Shown: positions 33,572 through 42,700 of the stretch, in pieces | Layout of the letters: every line of letters begins with the position of its first letter | Numbering within the stretch: position 1 is the first letter of the stretch | From: Bacteroidales bacterium UBA6248 | GTDB lineage: Bacteria > Bacteroidota > Bacteroidia > Bacteroidales > Lentimicrobiaceae | DNA: 64,000 bases | Direction: 5' to 3' | Assembly: GCA_002441345.1 (NCBI GenBank) | Contig: DJVU01000067.1 | Coordinates: 5,638-69,637 of the forward strand | Program-made: the position numbers and the translations under genes | Notes under the pieces: model-generated | The model's database searches: none | The model's input: the letters and a program-made list of their open reading frames with translations, nothing else | Told to the model about the DNA's origin: nothing

Positions 33572-33601
33572 AATGCCGGATTTACTCCGGCATTTTTTTT
33601 T
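33572..33601 (+). terminator. Terminator of the sigma/TPR unit
   Basis: A perfect 9 bp stem (AATGCCGGA/TCCGGCATT), 5-nt loop, and nine T residues. Confidence 0.93.
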
Positions 33602-33839
33602 ATCCATGCTTTCGGTTTATTTGTCAGATCAATTACGCTTACGCATTTATAGCCATTTATTTTTTATCGGATATTTTTACCTGTAATTTATTGCAATTAT
33701 ATTGCAATAGGCTGAAAATTAAGATAATAAAATAAATGTAAATTTAAAAATTCTTCCTGCAGCTGTTATCATACCCTTAGATTTATACTATTGTTGTAGA
33801 AAATCCTGAATTTTGAGAATATATTTTGAGATACTGTAT
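33602..33839. other. AT-rich gap with two ATTGCAAT palindromes
   Basis: No gene is seen. Two copies of the 8-bp palindrome ATTGCAAT lie at 33690-33697 and 33701-33708, 11 bp apart, about one helical turn. They lie about 130 bp upstream of the promoter of the next gene, so they could be an operator, though AT-rich chance is possible. Confidence 0.4.
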
Positions 33840-33847
33840 TATCTTTG
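33840..33847 (+). promoter_or_regulatory. -7 box of the 109-residue protein gene
   Basis: TATCTTTG, exact to consensus, 43 bp before the ATG. TTTG occurs 11 and 24 bp upstream, neither at the ideal 19-20 bp. Confidence 0.5.
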
Positions 33848-33890
33848 CACGAACTCCTAAAGAAATGAAACTAATTTAAACCCAAAAATT

Positions 33891-34220
33891 ATGGATAAGG
33901 TAAGATTAAAAGCATCACCGGAGCAAATCGATGAGCTTGTAAAGGCAGAAGAAGCCAAGCTCAGGCTGAAACTTGAAGAAGATATTAAAAATCTTCGCAA
34001 AAAGTATGAGTATATTGATATTCCCCTCCAGATTCCTGCCGGAGAAGGCAAAGAATCAGGTCAGCGCACGAAGTGGACAGCCGGTGATGTGGAAAAACTC
34101 ATCAGGCTCTATGTTCACGAGCACAAGAAACCCAAAGCCATCTCTCTGGAAATCGGAAAACCCGTTAAAGTTGTTAATGCTAAGGTTGCCGTCCTGAAAA
34201 AGAAGGGCATGATCGGCTAA
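33891..34220 (+). CDS. Small coiled-coil / helix-turn-helix-like protein
   Basis: A 109-residue protein I do not recognise. The N-terminal half (about 1-45) is highly charged and helical (VKAEEAKLRLKLEEDIKNLRKKYEY), suited to a coiled coil. The C-terminal half (about 62-109) starts WTAGDVEKLIRLYVHEHK and continues with PKAISLEIGKPVKVVNAKVAVLKKKG, looking like a small helical or winged-helix DNA-binding fold. It is probably a single-gene unit with its own promoter and terminator. Lysine-rich composition fits nucleic acid binding, but that is inference. Confidence 0.7.
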   Translation: MDKVRLKASPEQIDELVKAEEAKLRLKLEEDIKNLRKKYEYIDIPLQIPAGEGKESGQRTKWTAGDVEKLIRLYVHEHKKPKAISLEIGKPVKVVNAKVAVLKKKGMIG

Positions 34221-34252
34221 ACGTCCATTTGCTGCTAAGGCAATCCATGAAA

Positions 34253-34281
34253 AATGCACCCGGGGAGGGTGCATTTTTTTT
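34253..34281 (+). terminator. Terminator of the 109-residue protein gene
   Basis: A 9 bp perfect stem (AATGCACCC/GGGTGCATT), 5-nt loop, then a run of T residues. An A-run on the other side may let it work in both directions. Confidence 0.92.
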
Positions 34282-34439
34282 ATTCTTATGCCTGCCATAA
34301 CAATAGTAAAAATTCGATTTCACCCGGCAGTGTTCCTGACCACAATCCGGTTTGCTTTCGCAGAAAAAATATGGATAACAAGTTCAATTAAATAAAACTT
34401 TTTCTGATACCTGACCCTGTGGACACCTTCTCTCAATAC

Positions 34440-34694
34440 GGAATCAATGGCAGGTGCAGGGAGTATTTAACGGTGTGTGTTAGGAAGATATTTATGTATA
34501 TAAACAGCAGCAAATCGGCTGAGAATATGGCAGCAAATGAGTAAACGTCCGGCGAACTTTAATTTCCCCATCCGTCGGGAGCTGCCTGATCGTGCACGGG
34601 CAGTTACGTTAAAAACTGCGCTCATTCAGAGCCTAAACGCCCTGACCGGAACCGGTGCAAATGCCGGCAGTTACAGGTGCTGCCGGTTTTTTTT
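34440..34694 (+). ncRNA. Candidate small RNA ending in an orphan terminator
   Basis: A strong terminator-like hairpin (CCGGCAG/CTGCCGG, 9-nt loop, eight T residues, 34664-34694) is not preceded by a protein gene; the nearest plus-strand gene already has its own terminator 400 bp upstream. The sequence between is GC-richer than its surroundings and holds another hairpin (CTGCC...GGCAG, about 34583-34604, with CGTGCACG in the loop). No exact promoter was found and the 5' end is a guess. It did not match tmRNA, RNase P RNA or SRP RNA cores that I know. Confidence 0.3.
34664..34694 (+). terminator. Orphan terminator hairpin
   Basis: A 7 bp perfect GC-rich stem with a 9-nt loop and eight consecutive T residues on the plus strand, with no plus-strand gene immediately upstream. 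Confidence 0.75.
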
Positions 34695-34761
34695 GTGCGG
34701 TCTGGCATAAACAGACAGCAACCGGAATTATATTTTGATAGTCTTTGCCTTACACCGGCAT

Positions 34762-34796
34762 AAAAAAAGCACCTACAAATTATTTTGTAAGTGCTT
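34762..34796 (-). terminator. Terminator of tRNA-Pro
   Basis: On the minus strand, a 13 bp stem with G-T wobbles (AAGCACTTACAAA with TTTGTAGGTGCTT), a 3-nt loop and seven T residues, 14 bp after the tRNA 3' end. Confidence 0.9.
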
Positions 34797-34809
34797 GATT
34801 TTCATTTTG

Positions 34810-34883
34810 TCGGAGTGGTCAGACTCGAACTGACGACCACTTGCACCCCATGCAAGTACGCTAGCCAACTGCGCCACACCCCG
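34810..34883 (-). tRNA. tRNA-Pro (anticodon GGG)
   Basis: A complete 74-nt cloverleaf. Acceptor CGGGGTG pairs with CACTCCG (one G-T), the D stem is GCGC/GCGT, the anticodon stem CTTGC/GCAAG is perfect with loop ATGGGGT giving anticodon GGG, the variable loop has 5 nt, and the T stem GTCAG/CTGAC closes TTCGAGT. The discriminator base is A and CCA is not encoded. It reads CCC and, by wobble, CCT. It has its own promoter and terminator. Confidence 0.96.
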
Positions 34884-34922
34884 TGCCTGGTCGTTAAAAC
34901 AACTGAAAGCGTTTCAACCGTG

Positions 34923-34951
34923 CAAAAATACAAAAGTTTCGCTCACACAAA
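34923..34951 (-). promoter_or_regulatory. Promoter of tRNA-Pro
   Basis: TATTTTTG (34923-34930, minus strand), exact -7 box, with TTTG (34948-34951) 17 bp upstream. It lies about 40 bp from the mature 5' end, leaving a short leader for RNase P. Confidence 0.6.
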
Positions 34952-35045
34952 CAAGAATCGCATAAAAAATGTCGTCAGTTATGACATGTCAAAATGTCCA
35001 TATGTTAAGTGTCAATAAATCAAATAATTAAATTTGTGGCATGGT

Positions 35046-35077
35046 TTTGGGCAGATGCGGGCAAAATTGTAATTTTG
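35046..35077 (+). promoter_or_regulatory. Promoter of trxB
   Basis: TTTG (35046-35049), a 20 bp spacer and TAATTTTG (35070-35077), an exact match to both boxes. The leader would be about 40 nt. Confidence 0.85.
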
Positions 35078-35124
35078 ACGGGCGGCGAGGTGCCGTTTCC
35101 GGAATTCTATAAAGAAAACTATCC

Positions 35125-36069
35125 ATGAGTGAAGAAATTGAAAAAGTAGACTGCCTGATCATTGGATCGGGACCTGCAGGTTACACTGCAGCCATTTATG
35201 CGGCAAGAGCTGATCTGAAACCTGTTGTTTATCAGGGTTTGCAACCAGGAGGACAGTTGACTTCCACCACGGAGGTCGACAACTTCCCGGGCTATCCCGA
35301 CGGGGTTCAGGGTCCGGAAATGATGATGGACATGCAACGTCAGGCCGAGCGTTTTGGTACCGATATGCGCTGGGGTATTATCACCGAAGCAGATTTTTCA
35401 AAACGTCCCTTCCGGCTTGTCGCCGATGAAACGAAAACCATTCTTGCTGAAACCGTTATCATTGCTACCGGTGCCACGGCACAGTATCTCGGCCTTGAGT
35501 CGGAAGCCAGGTATAACGGACACGGCGTTTCGGCATGTGCTACCTGCGATGGATTTTTCTTCCGCGGACAGGATATGGCTGTAGTAGGTGGTGGCGATAC
35601 TGCCTGTGAAGAAGCGTCTTACCTTGCCAAACTGGGAAGGAAAATCTATATGATCGTGCGGCGTGACGAACTCCGTGCCAGCAAAGCGATGCAGAACAGG
35701 GTTATGAATACGCCGAACATTGAAATTCTCTGGAATCACGTTACCGAAGAGATACTGGGCGACGGCAAAACTGTGACCGGTGCCATGCTTAAAAATGTGA
35801 AAACCGGCGAGAAAAAGCAGATTGATGTTCAGGGATTCTTCGTAGCCATCGGTCACAAACCCAACACGGATCTGTTTAAAGGGCAAATAGAGCTTGATGA
35901 AACCGGTTACATCAAAACCATACCCGGAACAACGCAAACGAATATCCCGGGGGTATTTGCTGCCGGAGATGTACAGGATCATGTTTTTCGCCAGGCCATT
36001 ACCGCAGCCGGAACAGGTTGTATGGCTGCCCTGGAAGCAGAGCGCTTCCTCGCAAGTCAGAACGATTGA
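35125..36069 (+). CDS. trxB: Thioredoxin reductase
   Basis: FAD/NADPH flavoprotein that reduces thioredoxin in the cytoplasm. The FAD-binding GSGPAGYTAA (about 13-22), the redox-active CATCDG (Cys at about 137 and 140), the NADPH-binding VGGGDTACEEA (about 153-163) and the C-terminal FAAGDVQDHVFRQAITAAGTG are all present. Its 314 residues match the low-molecular-weight TrxB. It is a single-gene unit with a near-ideal promoter and an extended terminator hairpin. No thioredoxin gene is adjacent. Confidence 0.95.
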   Translation: MSEEIEKVDCLIIGSGPAGYTAAIYAARADLKPVVYQGLQPGGQLTSTTEVDNFPGYPDGVQGPEMMMDMQRQAERFGTDMRWGIITEADFSKRPFRLVADETKTILAETVIIATGATAQYLGLESEARYNGHGVSACATCDGFFFRGQDMAVVGGGDTACEEASYLAKLGRKIYMIVRRDELRASKAMQNRVMNTPNIEILWNHVTEEILGDGKTVTGAMLKNVKTGEKKQIDVQGFFVAIGHKPNTDLFKGQIELDETGYIKTIPGTTQTNIPGVFAAGDVQDHVFRQAITAAGTGCMAALEAERFLASQND

Positions 36070-36108
36070 TTCCCGCCCCGGTTCGCAGGCTTGCGTGCCC
36101 TCGATAAT

Positions 36109-36160
36109 CAAACTGCCGTTATCTGCTTCGATTGCAGCTAACGGCAGTTTGATTTTCTTT
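36109..36160 (+). terminator. Extended terminator of trxB
   Basis: A perfect 13 bp stem (CAAACTGCCGTTA at 36109-36121 and its complement at 36139-36151) with an inner CTGC/GCAG helix continuing it, then a T-rich tail (ATTTTCTTT). Confidence 0.8.
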
Positions 36161-36232
36161 AAGTTGCCTTTTTCCGGATTGTAACCGGCCGGGCAATTTC
36201 AGAAATCCGTACCGAATGTATCCGGATTGCGG

Positions 36233-38005
36233 TTATTTACTTTTCTTTCCCCTTCCGGGACCGAATTTGCGTTCCGGTTTCCGCCAGGGCGATTCGGATC
36301 CGCCGTTGTGTGAAGGTTTGCTGCGCTGAAATGGCGATCTTGCTTTCCTCTTTTCAGGAACGAACTCCCGCTCGCTTGCTTTTTCAACCCTGACGCCCCT
36401 CGGATTGGAATTGTCGTTCCCAAACGCTTTCAAAATCCGTCCAACGGAATCCGTATCCACATCAACAAATGAATAGCTGTCCATAATATCGATCCGGCCA
36501 ATTTTGATCTCCCGCGAACGGGTAACCTCATTAATCAGGCCAATGATCTGGGGAGGCAAAACCTTATCTTTTCTGCCTACACTGATAAACAGGCGGGTAA
36601 ACTGCCCTTCATCGCCTTTTCTTTTCTTTCTGTCTCTGGTATTATCGCTTTCTCTGCCCTCTTTCGGCATGCGTGAATCTTCTTCAACGTTCAGGTCTTT
36701 AGCATCGCGGTAATATTCGAGAAAACGATTGAATTCGAGGGAAACAAACCGTTTGATGATTTCTTCCCTGTCCATCCACTCAACTTTACGATAGATAACC
36801 GGAAGAAATGACTCAATTTCGGCATCTATTTCCACGTTTTCCATACGGTCGATGTGGTGAAAAAGTTGCTTTTCGCATACCTGAACGCCGGTAGGGATTT
36901 TTGCTTTCGCGAATTCACGGCCGATTTTTTTCTCGATCTGCCTGATTTTGAATTTCTCCTTAAGGTTAATGATGGAGATACAGGTGCCGGTTTTATCAGC
37001 TCTTCCGGTTCGACCGCTCCGGTGAATGTAGACTTCCGAATCGTCGGGAAGGTTGTAATTAATAACGTGTGTAAGATCGTTGACATCCAGTCCGCGGGCT
37101 GCAACATCGGTTGCTACCAGCATCTGCAGTGTTTTCTTCCGGAAGCGGTTCATAACGTTGTCGCGTGCCGCCTGTGAAAGGTCGCCGTGCAGCGAATCGG
37201 CACTGTAGCCATCGCGGATCAGCGAGTCGGCAATTTCCTGCGTTTCGATACGGGTACGGCAGAAGATTATAGCATAAATCCGTGGATTGAAGTCTGCAAG
37301 GCGCTTCAGAGCCGCATAACGATCGCGGGCCTGAACCATGTAATAAATATGTTTTACATTGGCTGTTCCGGTATTTCTTTTTCCAATGCTTTTGATTACC
37401 GGATTGTTCATATATTTCGACAGAATGCGCTCCACCTCTTCGGGCATGGTTGCCGAGAACAGAAGAGTGTGTTTGTCATCAGGAGTTTCGTCCAGAATAG
37501 TATCCACCTCTTCCTGGAAGCCCATGTCAAGCATCTCATCGGCCTCATCCAGTACGGTCCATTTTACATGGCTGAAATCAACCCGTTTTCTGCGGATCAT
37601 ATCGTTGAGTCTGCCGGGGGTAGCTACAATAATCTGGGGACCTTCCATCAACTGCTTTATCTGCAGTTCGATGCTTGCTCCGCCATAGACGGATGCGATT
37701 TTTATACCGGGGATATTTACCGCAAAACTGCGGAGATCCCTCGAGATTTGAAGACAAAGTTCACGTGTGGGACACAATACCAGTGCCTGGGTTTTATTCA
37801 GCTTCGGATTGATGTGATGCAAAACCGGCAATCCGAATGCAGCCGTTTTACCGGTGCCGGTTTGCGCAAGTCCGACAAGGTCGGTGGGGTTAGCTGTAAG
37901 TGCGGGGATTACTTCGGCCTGGACAGGCATGGGTTCCTTAAACCCGAGGGCCTCAACCGCCTCAATCAGGAGGGGGTTTAAGCCAAGTTCTTGAAAATTA
38001 GGCAT
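36233..38005 (-). CDS. deaD: DEAD-box RNA helicase (DeaD/CsdA type)
   Basis: ATP-dependent RNA helicase, likely in ribosome assembly or cold adaptation. The two RecA-like domains show the Q motif region, AQTGTGKT (motif I), PTREL (Ia), DEAD (II, about 152), SAT (III), ARGLDV (V) and HRSGRTGR (VI). Beyond the core is a DbpA-type RNA-binding domain (about 480-555), then a basic Arg/Lys/Ser tail. It has 590 residues. The reading frame start at 38005 matches the NFQELGLNP motif. It is convergent with trxB. Confidence 0.92.
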   Translation of the reverse strand: MPNFQELGLNPLLIEAVEALGFKEPMPVQAEVIPALTANPTDLVGLAQTGTGKTAAFGLPVLHHINPKLNKTQALVLCPTRELCLQISRDLRSFAVNIPGIKIASVYGGASIELQIKQLMEGPQIIVATPGRLNDMIRRKRVDFSHVKWTVLDEADEMLDMGFQEEVDTILDETPDDKHTLLFSATMPEEVERILSKYMNNPVIKSIGKRNTGTANVKHIYYMVQARDRYAALKRLADFNPRIYAIIFCRTRIETQEIADSLIRDGYSADSLHGDLSQAARDNVMNRFRKKTLQMLVATDVAARGLDVNDLTHVINYNLPDDSEVYIHRSGRTGRADKTGTCISIINLKEKFKIRQIEKKIGREFAKAKIPTGVQVCEKQLFHHIDRMENVEIDAEIESFLPVIYRKVEWMDREEIIKRFVSLEFNRFLEYYRDAKDLNVEEDSRMPKEGRESDNTRDRKKRKGDEGQFTRLFISVGRKDKVLPPQIIGLINEVTRSREIKIGRIDIMDSYSFVDVDTDSVGRILKAFGNDNSNPRGVRVEKASEREFVPEKRKARSPFQRSKPSHNGGSESPWRKPERKFGPGRGKKSK

Positions 38006-38028
38006 AAATTTGTTTAGAAAAACGGCTG

Positions 38029-38036
38029 CAAAGGTA
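38029..38036 (-). promoter_or_regulatory. -7 box upstream of deaD
   Basis: TACCTTTG on the minus strand, exact to consensus, 23 bp before the start codon. No exact -33 box. Confidence 0.5.
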
Positions 38037-38312
38037 GTACTATTATTTGGGTATTTTGTTATGCAGTGTAAATAAATAAATTAATACCGGAATTTGCATC
38101 TTTTATGCCCGCTGAAAGCCATTCTATCCTGCAAAAAGTGTGAAAATCCGGAGTACAACACCTTCACACGGAGACAGCACACGGTAAAACGGAGTAAAAG
38201 TAACTGATTGTAAATCAGAAATGAAAAACGAAAGAAAAACACAGCTTCATGGGCTTGTTTAAAGAGAAAAAGCCCTCACCGACACTGCCGGAGAATCTGT
38301 ATTGAATCGTTT
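38037..38312. other. Gap between yeiH and deaD
   Basis: No gene recognised. It holds an inverted repeat CTGATT/AATCAG (about 38203-38217) and a GGGCTT/AAGCCC hairpin (about 38250-38275) without a T-run in the minus direction, so a terminator for yeiH is uncertain. An 18-codon open frame here is probably chance. Confidence 0.4.
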
Positions 38313-39587
38313 TTACTTCCAGAAGATACCGAAAAGAATATAGGCTACAATCAGAGTGATAACGATATTGAATAACTGTGCAATCAAAAATGCATAAAGC
38401 GGCCTGCCCTTATCCATTGTAACGAGGTCTCTGAACCGGGTTTCGAGTCCGATGCATACGAAGGCAAGGTTAAACCACAGCGATTGATAGCTTTTGATTG
38501 TTTTGCCGGCGGCAATGGCTGTTTCGTTATCAATCAGGAAAGAGAATGCCATTGAAGCGAGGATAAATCCAAGCACGAACTTCGGAAACCGTTCCCAGAT
38601 AATGCTCAGCGTTGGTTTTTCGGCAGGTTCATCCTTGCCGGCCTGACGATAGGTCCAGAAAATCGAGATCAGAAAGGCAGCAACTCCCAGAAGTACGTTC
38701 TGCGAAAACTTGATGATGGTACTGAATTTGAGTGCAATGTCGCCTGCAATGGTACCCCCTGCTACTACCGCACCGGTAGTATCGATCGATCCGCCAAGCC
38801 AGGCTCCGGTAACTTCATCCGGCAGGTTCATCCATCGCGCCAGCAAAGGCATAAAAATCATCATAGGAATGGCGACAACCAGCACCAGTGAAATAACATA
38901 ACTCAGTTTTTTGCTGTCGCCTTTTATGGCTCCCGCGGTTGCAATGGCAGCAGAAACGCCGCAGATACTGACAGCACTTGCCAGCATGATGCTCAGCTCT
39001 TCGTCGACTTTTAATTTTTTTGCAATCCAGAATGCGAAATACCAGACCGAGACTACAATAATAACAGCCTGAAGTACTCCGTAAAGTCCGGCCTTCATAA
39101 TTTCCGAGAAGAGTATGGTAGCTCCCAGCATTACAAGACCGATTTTAATATAAAATTCACTCTGTATGCCGGCCTTAAGCCATTGGGGCGTTTTGATGAC
39201 ATTACTGATAAACAAGCCGATGAGTAGCGAAAAAAGTACCGTTTCCAGTCCCAGATCTTTCATCGACCCGCTGGATGCAATAAACTGGGCAATCATCGAA
39301 AGAACGAAAACAACAGGAAAAGCCGTCAGAAGTTCTTTGCCCTTTTTCCCCATCAGCCATGCTCCTGCAAGTGAGAAAAAGAAAAAATACAAAAAGGTTA
39401 ATACCAAACGGATAGTATTGCCCGTAGTAAAAACCTCTGCACTCAGGACTGTCCATCCGGTCCATCCCGATTTCGGCCCGAACCTGGGCAGCTCAGGAAA
39501 AAAGGAAGTCGCAACGATAGCCATTATCAGGATACCGCCGACCACAACACTTGCCCAGTCTTCGGTGAGTTTGAATTTTTTTAGCAT
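38313..39587 (-). CDS. yeiH: YeiH family putative sulfate exporter
   Basis: A 424-residue polytopic inner-membrane protein of the UPF0324/YeiH family, annotated as a putative sulfate exporter though its substrate is not firmly shown. About ten hydrophobic segments are visible, with family stretches GLVMLGATILFSEI, AVSICGVSAAIATAGAI (about 205-221) and GGSIDTTGAVVAGG (about 263-276). It has its own consensus promoter, is divergent from purL, and has no sulfur-metabolism neighbours to support a substrate. Confidence 0.85.
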   Translation of the reverse strand: MLKKFKLTEDWASVVVGGILIMAIVATSFFPELPRFGPKSGWTGWTVLSAEVFTTGNTIRLVLTFLYFFFFSLAGAWLMGKKGKELLTAFPVVFVLSMIAQFIASSGSMKDLGLETVLFSLLIGLFISNVIKTPQWLKAGIQSEFYIKIGLVMLGATILFSEIMKAGLYGVLQAVIIVVSVWYFAFWIAKKLKVDEELSIMLASAVSICGVSAAIATAGAIKGDSKKLSYVISLVLVVAIPMMIFMPLLARWMNLPDEVTGAWLGGSIDTTGAVVAGGTIAGDIALKFSTIIKFSQNVLLGVAAFLISIFWTYRQAGKDEPAEKPTLSIIWERFPKFVLGFILASMAFSFLIDNETAIAAGKTIKSYQSLWFNLAFVCIGLETRFRDLVTMDKGRPLYAFLIAQLFNIVITLIVAYILFGIFWK

Positions 39588-39608
39588 GGTGCTTTGTTTT
39601 TAGATGAA

Positions 39609-39639
39609 CAAATGTAAAAATAAAAATTTCCTTTCCAAA
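39609..39639 (-). promoter_or_regulatory. Promoter of yeiH
   Basis: On the minus strand TTTG (39636-39639), a 19 bp spacer and TACATTTG (39609-39616), exact to both boxes. The leader would be about 18 nt. Confidence 0.85.
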
Positions 39640-39736
39640 AAAGTTTAGTAAGCTGTTAGACAAATGTTTAGCTGAGATGTCCGGGAGTATTTCCGATAAA
39701 AGACGATCTCTTTTTCCGGGATTTGAATACCTTTCT

Positions 39737-39744
39737 TAACTTTG
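39737..39744 (+). promoter_or_regulatory. -7 box of purL
   Basis: TAACTTTG, exact to consensus, 25 bp before the ATG. The -33 position holds TTTC, a three-of-four match. No purine riboswitch-like structure is visible in the short leader. Confidence 0.55.
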
Positions 39745-39769
39745 TGCCTTCCTTCAAATACATTATCTT

Positions 39770-42700
39770 ATGATCAGGTTTTTTCGCGGCGATACCATCT
39801 ATGCTGTTGGGTGTAATAAAGAACTAACTCCTGCAGATATCAGTAAATTAAGCTGGCTTTTCGGAGGAGCTGCATACCTTGAAGCCCGGTCTGTATCGGG
39901 CTTTTTTATTGGTCCCCGCCGGGAAATGGTAACCCCCTGGAGTACCAATGCGGTTGAAATTACCCAGAATATGGGTATCGAAGGAATTTCCCGCATCGAA
40001 GAATTTATTGTTGCCGATCATTCCGGCGTATCCTATGATCCTATGCTTCAGGCAATGAACGAAGGTCTGGATCAGGATATTTTTACTACCCTGCATGATC
40101 CGGAGCCGGTGAAAGAAGTCGTTGACATTGCCGGATACAACCTTCAGGAAGGACTTGCTCTTTCCGATGAGGAGATAAGTTATCTGAGCGATCTCAGCCA
40201 ACGTATCGGGCGTCCGCTTACCGACAGCGAAGTTTTTGGCTTTTCTCAGGTAAATTCGGAGCATTGCAGACATAAAATTTTTAACGGGACGTTCATTATC
40301 AATGGAAAAGAGCGTGAGGAGACGTTGTTTTCCATGATACGTAAGACATCAGCAAAGAACCCCAATTTCATTGTTTCAGCTTATAAAGACAATGTGGCAT
40401 TTATCAGCGGGCCCCGGATCCGGCAGTTTGCCCCTGAAAATCCGGATCGTCCCGGCTTTTTCCGCGTACGGGATATCGACAGCGTTATTTCGCTGAAAGC
40501 GGAAACCCATAATTTCCCTACAACGGTTGAACCCTTCAACGGAGCAGCAACCGGCAGCGGGGGCGAGATCCGCGATCGTATGGCAGGCGGCAAGGGCTCA
40601 ATCCCCATTGCTGGGACAGCCGTTTATATGACTTCCTACCCCCGGAACTGTGAAGAACACATCTGGAAATCGGTGGTTAAACCCCGGAAATGGCTGTACC
40701 ATACTCCCGATGATCTGCTGATCAGAGCCTCCAACGGAGCCAGTGATTTTGGCAATAAGTTCGGTCAGCCGCTTATCTGCGGAAGTCTTCTGACGTTTGA
40801 ACATAAAACCGGAAATACCACGTACGGCTACGACAAGGTGATTATGCTGGCCGGAGGAATCGGTTATGCCCGGGCATCCGACAGCCTGAAACAGGATCCG
40901 CAGCCGGGCGATAAAGTGGTGGTTCTGGGCGGCGATAACTATCGCATCGGCATGGGAGGCGGAGCCGTTTCATCGGTGGCCACCGGACAGTTCAGCAATG
41001 CCATAGAGCTGAATGCCGTGCAACGGTCGAACCCTGAAATGCAGAAACGCGTTTTTAATGCTGTTCGCGCCATGGCCGAGCTGGAAGACAATCCGGTGGT
41101 CTCCATTCACGATCACGGTGCCGGCGGACATCTTAATTCCCTTTCAGAACTTGTTGAAGTTACCGGCGGACGTATCGATATCGATAAGCTCCCGGTCGGC
41201 GATCCTACCCTCAGCGACCGCGAAATAATCGGCAACGAGTCGCAGGAACGTATGGGTCTTGTGATTCGACCGGACAATATAGAATTCCTGGAACGGGTGG
41301 CAAAGCGCGAACGTGCACCTGTGTTTGTTGTTGGAGAAACAACCGGAGACCAGAATCTCGTTTTTGTAAATAATAAAACCGGGATAAAGCCCATCAATCT
41401 GCATCTTGCCGATATGTTTGGAAAACCTCCGCGAACGATTCTGGAAGACGTGTCCCGTAAGGATGAATTCCCGGCATTGCGTTACAAAGCCGCAAACCTG
41501 AAGCAGTATGTAGAGGATGTGCTTCAGCTTGAATCCGTTGCCTGTAAAGACTGGCTCACCAATAAGGTTGACCGTTCGGTTACCGGCCGCGTTGCCATGC
41601 AGCAGACCGCAGGCCCCCTGCAACTGCCGCTTAACAATCTGGGTGTGGTGGCACTTGACTACTCCGGCAATAAAGGCATTGCCACCTCCATCGGTCATGC
41701 TCCCGCTGCCGGACTTATCGATGCAGCTGCGGGATCGGTGCTTTCTATAGCTGAAGCTCTTACCAATCTGGTGTGGGCACCTCTCGAACACGGCCTGAAA
41801 GGTGTGTCGCTGAGCGCCAACTGGATGTGGCCATGCCGTAACGCAGGCGAAGATGCCCGGCTTTACGAAGCCGTGAAAGCTGCCAGCGATTTCGCTATAG
41901 CCCTCGGTATAAACATCCCGACAGGCAAGGATTCCCTTTCGATGACCCAAAAATACCCCGACGGGGAAAAGGTTCTGTCTCCCGGTACGGTAATAATTTC
42001 TGCGGTAGCTTCCGTGAGCGATATTCGCCGGATTGTAAGTCCCGTGCTGCAGCCTGAGTTTACCTCTTCGCTGGTGTATCTCGATTTTTCTTCCGATGCC
42101 CTTAAAACCGGAGGAAGTGCCCTGGCACAGGTACTGAACAGCCTGGGTAATGAGGTTCCCTCCGTTACGGATGCTGCCGTTTTCGCAAGAGCGTTTGAAG
42201 CTGTTCAGCAACTTATCGCCCGGGGTGTGGTACTTGCGGGTCACGATATTTCTTCAGGCGGTATGATAACGGCACTGCTCGAGATGCTGTTTGCACAGCC
42301 TGGTATTGGTATGGAAGCCGATTTCAGCACCTTTAATGAGAGCGATATTGTAAAACTGCTCTTCAGTGAGAATCCAGGAGTTATCCTGCAGGTAAGCGAT
42401 CTGGACTATACCAGTGTTCTGCTGCACGATATGGATTTGAATTTTAAAGTCTTGGGCAAGCCGGCATTCAGAAGGGCCTTAAACCTTCGCTACAACGACG
42501 GAAGCACCTTGCTGGATGTGGATGCTCTACGCCGGGTCTGGTACCGCACCTCTTACCTGCTCGACCGCCATCAGAGCGGAGAGGATCATGCCCGCGAACG
42601 GTTCCGCAATGTGGAAAAACAACCGCTTTCGTTCAATTTTGGTGAAGATTTCACCGGAGAATTCAGTTACTATGGCATTGACCCCATGCGCTCGCACGAA

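Noticed and set aside
38250..38306. 18-codon frame beginning MGLFKEKK
   Set aside because: Too short to support, no promoter and no recognised pattern.
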